DNA from: Carnegiea gigantea
Lineage: Eukaryota > Streptophyta > Magnoliopsida > Caryophyllales > Cactaceae
Reading direction: 5' to 3'
DNA length: 64,000 nucleotides
Assembly: GCA_029747015.1 (NCBI GenBank)
Contig: JAKOGI010000540.1
Coordinates: forward strand, 2,501 to 66,500
The notes below the pieces were generated by a model. The model made no database searches, was not told where the DNA came from, and saw only the letters and a program-made list of their open reading frames with translations. How positions within the stretch are numbered: the stretch's first letter is position 1; each line of letters opens with the position of its first letter. Below are positions 10,950 to 22,400 of the stretch, one piece after another. A program made the translations under genes and the position numbers.

Positions 10950-12251
10950 AAGGGGAAGTTAATGGTTGGGAACGATGGCAGGTTGAGGCAACAAATCATC
11001 AAATTGGCGCATGATTCACCTTCTGGGGGACATTCAGGGGTTGAGGTTACCAATAAAAAACTTTCTAGTTAGTTTTATTGGAAGGGTATGAGGAAGGAAG
11101 TAAGAAATTGGGTACGAGCTCGTGAGATTTGCTAGAGATGTAAAACAATTTTACAGTCCCCTACTGGGACATTACAACCATTGCCTATACCAGAAGGGGT
11201 GTGGATAGATATTTCAATGGACTTTGTTAAAGGACTAACCTCATCTAGAGGCAAGGACACCATACTGGTGGTAGTGGATAGGCTAAGTAAATATGCTCAC
11301 TTCCTGGCACTATCTTACACTTTTACTACTATAGGAGTTGCCCAAGTTTATTTGAAAATGTCTTCAAGTTGCATAGTCTACCAAGAACCGTTGTTAGTGA
11401 TAGAGATAAGGTATTCCTGAGTAGCTTTTGGACTGAGCTTTTCATACTGCAAAGCGTGAATCTGCATATGTGCAATGCTTACCATCCTTAAATAGATGCT
11501 CAAACAGAGGTGGTAAATCAATGCCTTGAAACTTACTTGAGATGCATGATAGTGGAGAGACCAAGAGAGTGGGCACTATGGCTTCCATTGGCTAAATGGT
11601 GGTACAACACCAATTGGCACTCAGCCATTAATACCACTCCATATGAGGTGGTGTATGGACAACCACCCTCACTGCACGTTCCCTATATTATTGGGGATAG
11701 TAAGGTAGAAGTGGTGGACAAGAGCTTAAGAACCAGGGGGAATGCATCAGGATGTTGAAGTTCCACTTAAAAAGGGCCCAGGATAGAAAGAAGACGTAGG
11801 CTAACAAACATAGGATTGAAAAAGGAGCTACAAATTGGGGACTTGGTCTATGTTAGAATACAACCTTATAGACAAGTTCAGTGGAACAGAGGACTTGTCA
11901 TAAATTAGCTGCTAAATTCTTTAGGCCCTTCCCAGTTATTGCCAGAGTAGGGCAGGTAGCATACAAGTTGCAATTACCACCAACTTCCGGATATATCTAG
12001 TTTTCCATGTGTCTCAGCTGAAGAAGCATATGGGAGTAGCACCAACACAAAGCTCTTTGCCAGAAGCCAATGAAGAGTGGTTGATCAAGGTTGAACCAAT
12101 AGCAGTTTTGAGCAGGAAATTAGGAAAGCAGGGGAACCATGCTGTGGTCTATGTCCTTATCCACTGGTCCAACACTCCAAAGGAATAAGCAACATGGGAG
12201 CTGTGTTCTGACATTGAGAAGAGATTTCCAAACTTCAACATGCAAGCTTGA
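10950..12251 (+). pseudogene. Integrase with C-terminal chromodomain, broken
   Basis: An HHCC zinc region is still visible at about 10985-11145 (HDSPSGGHSGVEVTNKKL, FYWKGMRKEV, with stops). The catalytic core starts [12 protein letters not shown] with [13 protein letters not shown] (11200-11320), then degrades. The region around 11510-11760 (TTPYEVVYGQPPS) is in another frame. A chromodomain follows in frame 3: VEPIAVLSRKL, VVYVLIHWSN, ATWELCSDIEKRFP (about 12090-12230), with one internal stop. The family's chromodomain directs integration to modified chromatin. The terminal stop at 12249-12251 falls just before the polypurine tract. Confidence 0.8.
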
Positions 12252-12266
12252 GGACAAGCTTTCACT

Positions 12267-12280
12267 CAAGGGGGAAGGAT
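12267..12280 (+). other. Polypurine tract
   Basis: TCAAGGGGGAAGGAT lies directly before the 3' LTR. It is the expected RNase H-resistant primer for plus-strand synthesis. Confidence 0.85.
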
Positions 12281-12452
12281 TGATGTCAGCTGGATATCAA
12301 AAGCTATACACGTGACTCAATAACCGAAAGTTGTTAGGAATATTTTGTTGTTCTGTTAAAGCTTTGTTATAATTGTTTCTCACCAAGTGATAGAATTGCA
12401 TATATTAGTTGGCTTAAGGCTGAAATTGGGATGTCTAGCATTAATGAATAAT

Positions 12453-12490
<38 letters not shown>

Positions 12491-12557
12491 TGCAATTCTC
12501 CACTCTAGTTGGCACTATTCTTCTCTAAGGCAGGTCCCTCCTGGAAGTTTGGTATCA
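12281..12557 (+). repeat. 3' LTR of the Reina-like element
   Basis: Starts TGATGTCAGC and ends ATCA. It is followed by TTGAT at 12558-12562, the same five bases as before the 5' LTR. It is about 27 bp shorter than the 5' LTR, mainly in the CT tract. Confidence 0.88.
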
Positions 12558-12562
12558 TTGAT

Positions 12563-14128
12563 GTGAATTAAGAAGTAGAGAACTTACCTGGGATAGGTTC
12601 CTGCAATCTAGTATCAAAGAACTACAATTACTTGGCTTGTGGATAATCAGCATGGCTCAAAGCAGCAACTTTAATATGCATAAAGGGTCGAAGACAAAAT
12701 CAGGACTTGCATGTAAAGTCTCGTGAACATGCAGACAACGCTGAATAGGCCTGTAGTGACCCCAAACCAACGCAAACATTGAAGACTTTGCCAAATGATA
12801 AACGACAATTATTAGATCTAAGTTGGGTGCTAATTTGGGTCTTTGATGAAGCCAGGTTACATGGTGTGATAGGCTGCTACAAGCTGTAATTTGATGCAGA
12901 GTAGCAAATCGCAGTCACAAACCTAGCAAAATGCTATGGATGAGACCAGAACTGTGGGGAAATCAATCGGATATGGTTGCTACACCACAAAGTAGACATG
13001 TTTAACACATAAAGTTTCAATCTGGGAGTTCTTTTTCCCTCATTGAATTTTCGATTTTTCCTGTAGTTTCTATGTGTTAGTATTCATCTTCGTATGTTTA
13101 AGATTTCATCAATTTGTACCTTCATGTTCTTCTATCCGTCACTAATGTTAACTGATAACTAAGGGGGAAAAAAAATGAACAACCAATCGCATGTTCTACT
13201 ATTAAATTTTAATGGATTCTTAAAGTACTTAGATTAATTACAATTTTATATAAGTGACTTAGCCCCTTTTCTATTGGATAGAGAGGACGGACAATAGTTA
13301 ATCTTGCAGTTCGCTAGTGGTAAATTCTTTAACAATTTCAAATCTTAACTATTAAATGTTTGGACGACGAGATAGTTGTATTCATTCAATTGTAGAGGAT
13401 ACTCTTCCTTGTATATTCCATTATTTCCCTAAGAGTAATCCAAGACTTTGAATTCTTAGATAATTAACTGTCACGATCATGGCTAGGTAGTTAGTCACAA
13501 AACTTTTTTTTTTTCTTTGGTTTAGAGGAGGCTTAATAACTAATATGATATGATAGAAAGGGGAGGTTAAACAAATAACCTATCAATTCAACATCAAATT
13601 GTTAATTACTATCCAGATAAGGAAAAAAAGCATACTTTCTAACCATTCTTGGCATTGATCGTGCCGATGTTACAATAATCCATGTTATATTCATGAGATG
13701 TGTCATTGGTTTTTTTTTTTTTTTTTTTTTTGGGGACAACATATTTTATATGTATGTATTACAAACCAATGATATACACAATGAAGCTTAACACATGCTG
13801 ATGGAGAATACAGGATACACCCTAATCATATATAAAAGTTGAATTACCAACACAGTTGGTATAAATAGTTTAAAACTTGTCATCCTTGGACAAAGTTTCG
13901 AGTTTGAGTCTTGTGAGTTAAGAAAATCTATAACAGAAGAGTCTTTTCATCTTGAGCTAACAGTAGCTTAACCCTGATGATAGAGACCCTATGACCAAAA
14001 ATTAAAAAGCAAAAGTTGAGTATGCAAATTGTATGGGTAACATTTTGCTTTTGTTCTTGCCAATTATAGACGTTAGTAAATTAACAAGATTTGTTTTGTA
14101 AGACAAATTATGAGCATGTATGTAAATT
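12563..14128. other. No gene seen
   Basis: Intergenic DNA with no protein similarity that I can recognise on either strand. Part of it (12590-13030) is less AT-rich and might be an old element. A pure T run of about 20 lies near 13710-13731. Confidence 0.45.
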
Positions 14129-14716
14129 AGGGCTGCCAAAAAGGTCTGATCGAACTTAAATTTGTTGAGAAATTCTCGACCTGAACCTAATCCGCTTATT
14201 AAACGGGTTGAAGATCTTGACTTGTACCTGTTTATTTTTTAAATGCATTGACATGAAATTTACCCATTAACCCATTTAATATAAACGTCTCAGGTTCAGG
14301 TTATCTAGTTACCCATTTACCTGTTTAACATTTTAAGTAAAATATGATTATCGAACAATATAAATCAATCTCTTGAGTTCAATATATCATCATAATGCAA
14401 CCATTGTCCATGATCCATAAGAACCATAATCACAAAGCAAAGATTGACTTGATTAAACCCCACATTTTCACAATTTTCTTCAAAAAGCACATGGTAATTG
14501 GATAAACATGTCAACCTATTTAACTCATTTAATTAAACGGGTTAAATACGTATTTTTTCGTATCAAAATTTTCAACATGTACCTAACCCAATTAATTAAA
14601 CGAGTTAAATGGGTCAACCCATTTAATTAAACAGGTTAAAAATCTTTACCTAAATCCACTTAATTTCGTATTTGGTTCAAGACGGTGATTGTGTCGGATT
14701 AACTTTTGACAGCCCT
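14129..14716. mobile_element. Non-autonomous terminal-inverted-repeat element (hAT-like MITE)
   Basis: The ends form inverted repeats: AGGGCTGCCAAAA at 14129-14141, and the complement of AGGGCTGTCAAAA at 14704-14716. The interior repeats ATTTAATTAAACGGGTTAAA-type words in both orientations (14515-14640). This is typical of a common plant family of short hAT-related elements with CCATTTAACCCGTTTAA wording. No transposase is encoded. I could not find a convincing 8-bp target duplication, so the superfamily is inferred from the end sequence only. Confidence 0.6.
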
Positions 14717-15359
14717 TATATTCTAAACTATAACATTTCAAACCAAAATTATGAAATTCATTACATAATAAAACAAACGCCATTTAACAAATGTCTAAGA
14801 AAAGATGATATACAAAGTTGTTTACATAAATTATACTCATGCTTGAAGTAATTAAAAAGAATTAATATGTTCAATATATTTCTATCTCCCATAATTTACA
14901 AGCAATTTTAATTTTTATATTTTAAAAAGAAAATAATGCCTTCTTATTGATTACGATCATATGTTAAATATTATAATAAAACGAATTACGTAATTGTCTA
15001 GTCACATATCCAAGAGAGAGAAACACAATATAAGTACAGCACGTTGAAGAGAAAGAGCTAATATCGTTTTTAATTCAAATTGAAGAAATCTCTCACTATG
15101 GATGAGTCCATAGATTTTCTTTTGTTGTCAGATCATATGATCTACTCCTATATATTGTTTATTTAATTTTATGATTTTTAATTTGTAGACATGTCTTTTA
15201 TTCAGACTCTAACGCACACTAAAGTCTAATGTCTACATATATGTTTTCACATAGCATGTTTATCTTTCTATGGTGTAATTTGGATAAACCCACCACAAGG
15301 GGGAAAAAAAAAATTTAGAGGTACTACATAGATAAAATTAAAAAGAAATCAACATAAGC

Positions 15360-15364
15360 CTTGC
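15360..15364. repeat. Target-site duplication (CTTGC) of the inverted-LTR element
   Basis: CTTGC lies directly before TGTAATG and again at 16223-16227 directly after CATTACA. This defines exact ends for the element between them. Confidence 0.8.
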
Positions 15365-16222
15365 TGTAATGCCCCAACACTTCCTAAACCGTGGACTGTT
15401 ACCGGTAACGACTTCAACGATTGTTGATTGACCCCACATATCACCACAAACCTTTCTAGTGTGCTTCGCTTTGGCTCATATGTTACTTGGGAAAACTTTC
15501 AATGAGGTCGCCTATCCCAAGACTACTCCACAACAAGCATGTTAGACTGTGGAGTTCTTAAGAGTGGAATTTCGAAAAGGAAGGTGCACCCTATGTGGTG
15601 GTATAATTAGTTGTATCAAATCTTTTAAGTTTCTCCTTTTTACCATGCCTTGTGCTACAATAACTATTACTCTTCCCTCAAAGCAAATTGAAGGTTGAGA
15701 AGTTGGGCTTAGCTCTTCACCAGTGTTACAAATGGTGTCAGCGTTGACCTGCAACTGTGAATTGTGCCAATGGACGTCAGAGACCCTGGCCTTCACCTAA
15801 TAGTGCAAAGATATTGGGAGTGAACCTTCAGTCGAAAGGACTTGCGAGTTTGTTGTTTAGCAAAGTACAGCAAGGACATTGTGCTTTTCAAGTGTTGGTG
15901 ATGCTAACATCGTAGGTATTACGCAAAGAGAGGTTTAAGGGATCTGATACGACTAGTTATATCGCCAAATGCACCTTTCTTTTCGGGTGCCCACTTTTAA
16001 CAACTTCATAACTAAGCATGGTTGTTGTGTAGTCTTAGGATACGTGACCTCTTGGGAAGTTTTCTCAGGCAACAAGTAACCTCTTGGATAGTTTTTCTAG
16101 GTGGCATGGGAATGATGATGAAGTATGCTAGAAAGACTTGTAATGATTTGTAAGGTCAATCGACAATCATTGAAGCCATTACCAGTAACAGTCTGCGGCC
16201 CGGGACGGGTTGGGCCATTACA
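15365..16222. mobile_element. 858-bp element with inverted LTR-like arms
   Basis: The left end TGTAATGCCCCAAC and right end GGGTTGGGCCATTACA are inverted copies. The match continues inward: GACTGTTAC, TTCAACGATTGTTGATTGACC on the left against the complement of GGTCAATCGACAATCATTGAAG on the right. Further blocks are ACTTGGGAAAACTT, CCCAAGACTAC.CCACAACAAGCATG and AAGGTGCA. Arms are about 290-310 bp each (about 15365-15650 and 15920-16222). TG/CA ends and a 5-bp duplication are LTR hallmarks. At 15730 the left arm side ends TTACA, followed by TGGTGTCAGCG, which resembles a tRNA primer site. No coding capacity was seen. It could be a fold-back transposon, or a small LTR element with one LTR inverted. 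Confidence 0.65.
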
Positions 16223-16227
16223 CTTGC

Positions 16228-17889
16228 ACAACAAGGATTTACCACTAGTTTAAAACTATTTTAAAGATAGACATGAAAATGATACGATTATCAAGTGGTT
16301 CATCCTAAAACAGCATGATTACCTTCTAATTTTTTATATTCTCTTACTCCATAATCCGACTTGACCCTCGAAGTCATCAGATTTAATTATTTTTTTAAAA
16401 AAGATTTAGAGGATTTTGAATATACTACACTTTGAGGGTAATAGACAATAATACTCCCAACTTTAGAGTTGGATATCTATGCACCAGACTATCAGTCTAT
16501 TTACTATTTATACATCGAGACTAAGTTTGAATGTATTTTTATCGATGTAATGCAAGACTTTACAATGTTATGTAGTTGCGCATGTAAAATGCATGATTTT
16601 TTAAGTGTATTTAATTGTATATGTTTAATATGTACATATGCTGCCAAGCCAAAAAAAAAAAAAAACCTTTTTCGGTCTTGGTACATAAACAATAAATAGG
16701 CCAAGAAAATAGTACATGAACATCCAAGTTTAAAATTGAGAGTATTATCATTCAATATCCCTAAAATACAATATATTAACGTTCAAAAATTAAAAACTTA
16801 AATCCAAATAAAATATCGATTATTTATTGAGATGGGGTATGGATAAGCAAGAACAATATAACTGACATGCAGTATCTTTGAATTGTTGACATTAAGATAT
16901 TCTAAACAAGGGTGAACCAACTTTTGGAATTTGATTTTCGAGAATTAACATCTAGGTACCTTGACTTGAGTACCTACTGATATTTAGGCGCAGTTTTTTT
17001 TGGAATTGCGTGACGTGCTAATGTGGCAGCTTTAATTTTAATAAATTTTTAAGGGTGCCCTTTTATCTCTCTGTTTTTGTTGTTGTTGTTGTGTTCCTCT
17101 ATAGATTTTGGGGAAATGATTTTCTTTTTCAATACCGATAATAACAAATGCCTGCCCAATTAATCAGTCAAATTATCTAGAGAGGATGAATGGGATGACG
17201 TTAAACTTTTTCGTAAATTGTCCAACAAAGTAATAATAAAAGCAAGAAGTAATTAAATATTAGGATAATACACACAATTTGTTAATGAGGTTGGACCTCA
17301 ACATACTTAGTCCTCGCTAAAATCCCTTAATTTTTGGATTTGAACTATTTCTTTTTTTTGATAGGTCGATTACACGCACAACTCACTTATTCCTCTCACT
17401 TAAAAGCTGACTTTTCCACTCTAAAACTCCCAACATCCAAGTTAACCTCCGGCTTGATTCAGGTAGCTGACCCTCTGCTAATAAACTCGACCAAATACAA
17501 AGAATATTGCAATCATAACAAGATGAGTAAAAGCAATACAAAACTCTTAAAAGCTATAATCAAATTGGCAAGAGCTACAGAGATGTACAATGAATCTGTT
17601 CAATCTTTTCTCCAAAGTGTGATGCTTGCAATTAAATGTATACTCTTGTGAGAAGGCTTGAGAGAGATGATAATTTGCAAGTGTAGCTTGTCTTCACTTT
17701 CTTGGTACGTACCCTCTTATAGCTTCCAAGCTTTATATTGATGAGCTAAAGACAATACTAGCAGTTGCTCTACAATAAAAACAACTTTAGTATGAGTATC
17801 ACTTCTGTAGATTTTAGGCGGATCCTATAAACACACGTGCAAGAAGAGAGATATATTTGCCCTTGATTTGCAACAAAGAAAGGCCAAAA
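16228..17889. other. No recognisable gene
   Basis: AT-rich DNA. One open frame of 105 codons at 17334-17651 starts with a hydrophobic stretch and has no family resemblance that I know. Its base composition is like the surrounding DNA, so I do not call it a gene. A poly(A) run lies at about 16654-16667. Confidence 0.4.
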
Positions 17890-18066
17890 ATTCCTTACAC
17901 AATTTCATTCAGCCGTACCACTTGAATTCTGAAAAAGGTTGCATAAGATATCTTCCAAGTGGGGTGGGTCTTAATCTCCGCATGATTTACATCCCTCCTT
18001 TTTTTCCTTAGTCTCTGGAAGATTTGCTCTTGATAAACTTAATGTGGTAAGTTGGAAAAAAAAAAG
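17890..18066 (+). repeat. Dispersed repeat, unbroken copy
   Basis: This stretch matches two separate pieces elsewhere in the window. Its left part (to AAGATAT at about 17951) matches 23440-23506. Its right part (ATCTTCCAAG onward) matches 42346-42470. Its nature is unknown; it is non-coding and may be part of an LTR. Confidence 0.6.
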
Positions 18067-18154
18067 TAACAATTATCATTGTTGTTTCCCCCAAAAAAAA
18101 AGGTTAATACAAATTAGGTAAGTATAAACCAACAAGTGTCAATCAACAACAAAT

Positions 18155-18360
18155 CCGTGAGCTCTCACACTTACAACATATTGGATATGGCGAATAATCA
18201 CCTCACAACTTTTACTTTTGTGTAGCAACTTTCGACTATTTCGTTCCTTCCAAACCTCATAGACCACCCAAGCCAAGAGGGATCTCCGCAGCTTACTGAT
18301 ATGAGACAACCCTGACTAGTTAGTGGCATGTTGCAGACATCTAAAAATTACATCTTATTT
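18155..18360 (-). pseudogene. LINE C-terminal fragment
   Basis: The minus strand reads ISKLRRSLLAWVVYEVWKERN followed by SRKLLHKSKS and VIIRHI, in one frame over about 130 bp. This is the W..W.ERN block found after the RT of plant L1 elements, the same region as 4170-4397. No other LINE domain was seen nearby, so this is a short remnant or a 5'-truncated insertion. Confidence 0.6.
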
Positions 18361-18889
18361 TAATTGCCTAGCGATGAAAATTATACCCCAATGTGTGTGC
18401 TTGGGGTCTAATAGAGTAACCCTTGAATTTGAGTCCAAAAGCCTAATAGAGCACAACAAGCCCAAATAGGCTCAAATTAACAATGTTTGGCGTCCAGTTG
18501 AGATCCACTCTAGGAAGTATAAGATTATTAAGTTTAAGTATCAATGTTCTTCATTGAATAAGCTTTCCAATGATATACTTTACATCAAAGTCCGATAAGG
18601 AGCGGAAAAGATACAAGTTGAATATGTGGGCTTTACTAGAAATGACACCTGTTCACTATTTTACTTTTATTTTATTCCACACTTATCTAAAAATTATGAA
18701 ATTAGGCTTATTAGAAACTAGACTCAACAAGCTTTCAAGAAAAAAGAAAAGGGAGGTCGAATGTGAATGCTATGGGCAAAATAAGTTGGGTTGTCTGCAG
18801 ACCAACCTAGGACCATTTTTTTGGCCCAAAGGACTATGCATTGATACCGTGAGTTCTAGAAGAGCCCAAATTAGAAAAAGACTAAGTAT

Positions 18890-19250
18890 AAGAATCGGAT
18901 TAGGAAAGAAGGTGGTTCTAGGCCAATTGAGCCCTAATAGGACTCTTGATCCATAATCCGAAAAGGATTTTGACTTTGATTTATAGTACCAATTTTGGAC
19001 AAAAAAAGAGTCTAGGAATTGGGATATGAACCAAACGATTTCTGGGCCAATTGAGTCCTAATGGGACTCTTAATCCAGAAATTGTAAAGGATACTAACCC
19101 TGGCCTAGAATACTAGTTTTGGCCAAATCAGAATCCTCAGATTTGGATTAGGGACCGAAAATGGTTTCTAGGTTAATTGAGTCCTAACAAGACTCTTGAT
19201 CCAATCTGAAAAAGGTTCTAATTCCAACATAGAAGTATCAGGTCTGGTTA
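18890..19250 (+). repeat. Three tandem copies of a ~125-bp unit
   Basis: The core GGCCAATTGAG.CCTAATAGG followed by ACTCTTGATCCA recurs at 18921, 19045 and 19171, giving spacings of 124 and 126 bp. Each unit also carries AGTACCAATTTTGG-like and GGATTAGG-like words in the same order. It lies about 1.3 kb upstream of the Tat-like gag. Tandem repeats in untranslated regions are common in that lineage. Confidence 0.75.
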
Positions 19251-19266
19251 AAAAAAAAAAAAAAAA

Positions 19267-20189
19267 TTCCCATCCAAGATTCCCAAAAGAAAAAAAGAAA
19301 AGGAAATTGGTGGTCTATGTTTAGGCCCAAAGGGGAAGCTGTGTCAGGCCCAGAACCCAGCCGGGATCCCTTAGGGTCCAAATAACAGGGTTCATCAGTT
19401 TACATGTATAGAGTTTAGTAGGGAGTTAGAATAAAAAAGGGTAAGTTTGGGTCTGGTTAGAACCCAGCGGCGATCCAGACAGGTTAGGTCTCCTATCCCT
19501 TTAAAGTCTGCATTCATAAGTATCAAACTAAAATTTTGGGCTCTCAATGTTAGGGTTAGGTCCGTAAATCAGCGTAGTTCATTTAGGGTCTTAGCACAGA
19601 AGCTATAGAACACTTGATGTCAAAGAGTCATGCATCTTTTAGCGTCATCACGCATAGTCTATAAGTCCATCTAGGCCCAAGGTGTATGATATATCCTGTT
19701 AGACCTCTAGAACACTAGTCCATTATAGGTTGCATCCAATCGTGCATCATATTAAAATGCACAAGCCCAAGTAAGACATAGATTTCTTACCCATGCATAA
19801 GTTCATGATCTATGCACCATATTCCATAGATCTAGGATCTCTGTATGAGTCCACCTAGATCTACTCATGTGTCAAAACTAGCCCACTCTAGGCAGACCAA
19901 ACCACAATCATACTTAGGCTAGTATAGGCCTGTGATTCACCTCAGAAAGACTTGAGTTCAACTTAGACTTATAAGCTAGCTCTCTAAGCTTAACTTAGGA
20001 CCTAATCAAGGATAAATCCTAATTTCATCCTCAAATCTCATATCTTAACCCCACTTCACCCTAAACCTTCAATCCCATCAAGCCATTGTCTCCTTATCTT
20101 CAAAGTGCAGACCATTAATCATTTCCTTTAACCCATATCCAGCATGGATGACCACTCATAACATTCTACCTCTCTAAACTGTCACCATA
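19267..20189. other. Non-coding leader-like region
   Basis: No coding frame. Repetitive C/T-rich wording (such as CTAGGCCCAA, AACCCAGC.GGGATCC) occurs at 19320-19480. It lies between the tandem repeats and the gag relic. It may be the long untranslated leader of the same element. Confidence 0.35.
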
Positions 20190-20504
20190 TTGCTTAAGAT
20201 AGGGAAGGCAAAGAAAGTATTTAAGAGAATCCCACAGACAAGAAGACTTCTATCATGGGAGCAATTCGAGAAAACTCCGCCTACTGGATCAAGAGCAAAG
20301 CCCAAGCCCAAGTCCAAGTCCAAGTCCAACTCCAACAGCACACCAACTCCAATGGTTGGGAATGGTAATGGGATAGCCCAAATTCTGACGACGCTAGAAA
20401 AGATGCAAACTAGGATAGATGAAAGTGAAAAGAAGATAGAACTAGTGGCCACTACACACCAAAGTCCAAACTCTTATCAAGAGCACCCTAAAGGAAAAAG
20501 GTGA
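20190..20504 (+). pseudogene. Lys/Ser/Pro-rich leader ORF of the gag relic
   Basis: An open frame of 104 codons with a low-complexity repeat of Lys-Pro/Lys-Ser pairs (residues about 37-50). It is followed by a helix-prone segment (TTLEKMQTRIDESEKKIELV). Such a coiled segment just upstream of gag is seen in several Tat/Retand-type elements, so I read it as the N-terminal part of the same gag. I do not recognise it as a host gene. Confidence 0.4.
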
Positions 20505-20639
20505 GAAACCTCAAAACGGAGGAGGGGAAGATGACAAGAAGAAGGAAGGAAATGGGGAAACGAGCACTCCTCAAATCAATCCATGAGCAGATTGAATTGA
20601 ACAACTTAATCTTCTATGTTTAATGATTACTTTAATGAC

Positions 20640-21210
20640 TATGCGAGATTCACTCCTATCCTAAAAGGGAAACTACCTCAAAACTCACTATACCAGACAT
20701 CAAGTTCTATGGAACTGAAAATCCTCACTATCATGTGAGGAATTTTCTTAGTGGAATGATGCTACAATGAATTGACAAGGACACCTTGCACATCATATTT
20801 CCTTAGACGTTTGATAATAAGGACGTAATAAGGTGGTATAATACTGTGCACCCAAAAAAGGTCGCAAGTTGGGATGATCTTTGTAAAGAATTTCTATGTT
20901 AGTATTCATACAATGCTGACCTACAAATTACACTCAGAAACCTAGAGTTAACTAAACATAAGGAATAGGGAGCTTTTATGACTTCCTTGCTCGATGGAGG
21001 GCAAAAGACGCTCAGATGGCCAACTGACCCCCAGAGGCTAATCAGGTAAGGTTGCTCACTAGGAACCTCCGGCCCACATATAGATAGCACCGGCAATTCA
21101 CACAATTTGAAACCTTCACTGTACTGAGGAATGTAGGCATGCTGTTAGATGAAGAATTAGAGGGAGGCGTCTACTAAGACTGGTGGCAATTGAAAAGGCA
21201 ACTATCAGAA
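20640..21210 (+). pseudogene. gag of a Tat/Retand-type Ty3 element
   Basis: Frames joined by eye show the lineage's gag order: KFYGTENPHYHVRNF (about 20700), RWYNTVHPKKVASWDDL (20830-20880) and YSYNADLQITLRNLELTK (20905-20955). Next come FETFTVLRN (21100-21130) and RQLSEYGQE (21190-21220). Stops and frameshifts interrupt every block. Only gag is recognisable. No protease, RT or integrase of this lineage follows, so the source was probably a non-autonomous or truncated copy. The LTRs were not found. Confidence 0.7.
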
Positions 21211-21599
21211 TATGGACAAGAAAGACAAAAACCCCACAAGTAAGGAGGTACATGCTTTAGATTACTACACCAAATACATCCTTATTGGAACCACTTGTGA
21301 ATGGAAACAACCTACCTGGATTCGCATGATAGGCATTTCAGCTATTTTAGACCGCCAAAGTGAAAAGTGGGACCCGTCTAAGACCAAAATACCTCCACAC
21401 AAGAGGGCTTGAGTTCTGAAGCATCTTAATCTCATGTTATGCTTAGCTTATATTCATATGTTGAGTTTTAGAGTCATTCGCTTTCTTTTCTATCATAAAT
21501 CCAAATATGATGTAGCCTTGATTCATTAATAAAGTCATCTCCTTTGTTAGTTTTTTTGTATATTCTCATTTTTTTAAAATGGAATACTTCTATCCTATG

Positions 21600-22400
21600 A
21601 CAAATCTAGCATGAAAAAAAGGAAAAACAAAAGAAAAAGAGGGGCTTGCTTGAAAACCTGACAAGATGAGCTAGGCACAAGGAGAGGGACAGAAATAAAA
21701 AGAGACTAAAAATTTTAATCCATCATCTGAAAAAGAAAAAAATCAGAAACTTTTTTCTAATAAGTCATGTAGCTTTAAGGACATGCCCAGGATATGAGGC
21801 CTCCTTTCACAACCTACATTAATACCTTTGTTAAACCTGATAAATTCCTACTTCGAACCTTTTAAGCCGTCAAATAAGCATGTTTCTTTCATAACCATAT
21901 TTGACCAATTAGGGAGTGGAAGTGTGCCATGGGTGGCATCAATATCAAAATCAGCAATAAAAAAATAAAAGAGTTCAGACCAAACGGCCCCAAAAAAAGA
22001 GAGGAGTTTGAAAATAAGAAGAGTAAAGAAAGGAAACTTATTGATTCAGGCTAAACTTCATCGCCCATACACACTCGGTATCTCATAAGGGTTGTTTGAG
22101 CCTTCACACCAATTTCCTTTCTTTGGCACCCTAACCTAGAAGCTTACATAAAAAGTCCTCCTGGAGGCATTTCTCCTTTAAGTTGCATGTTCTTGCCCTT
22201 GAACTACGATTTACCTAATTCCATATTGGATATACTCCTTTAAGGCCTGACCACGAAGATTCTTTTTCGTGAAGGGACATCTCAATTAAGTCCTTTAGTC
22301 TCTAAGAAAACGGAAGAGAATAAAGAGGGGCTGACCTGAAAACATGAAAAGGTAGATTAAGCAAAAGGAGAGTGAAAATAAAACCTTGGTTTTTGAGGAC
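21600..22400 (+). repeat. Diverged ~700-bp direct repeat downstream of gag
   Basis: The block around 21635-21710 (GAGGGGCTTGCTTGAAAACC, then AAGGAGAGGGACAGAAATAAA) recurs at about 22325-22390 (GAGGGGCTGACCTGAAAACA, then AAAGGAGAGTGAAAATAAA). The purine-rich wording is typical of untranslated parts of Tat-type elements. It is non-coding. Confidence 0.5.

Larger units (their letters stand above)
7319..12557 (+). mobile_element. Ty3 chromovirus (Reina-like), complete but inactive
   Basis: This is a 5.24-kb element with two LTRs of about 300 bp starting TGAT and ending ATCA. It has an initiator-Met primer site, a polypurine tract and exact TTGAT flanks. Internal order is gag, CCHC knuckle, protease, RT, RNase H, integrase, chromodomain, which is Ty3 order. 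The small size, short LTRs, C..C.......H.C-type knuckle and group-II chromodomain fit the Reina lineage of plant chromoviruses; the lineage is my inference. At least three frameshifts, many stops and changed catalytic residues show that it cannot encode a working polyprotein. It landed just beyond the preserved 5' end of the LINE relic. Confidence 0.9.

Noticed and set aside
17334..17651. 105-codon frame as a small host gene
   Set aside because: No recognised domain, no supporting promoter context, and composition like the surrounding DNA.
18570..18956. 128-codon open frame
   Set aside because: No family resemblance, and its 3' end lies inside the 125-bp tandem repeats, so it is unlikely to be a gene.
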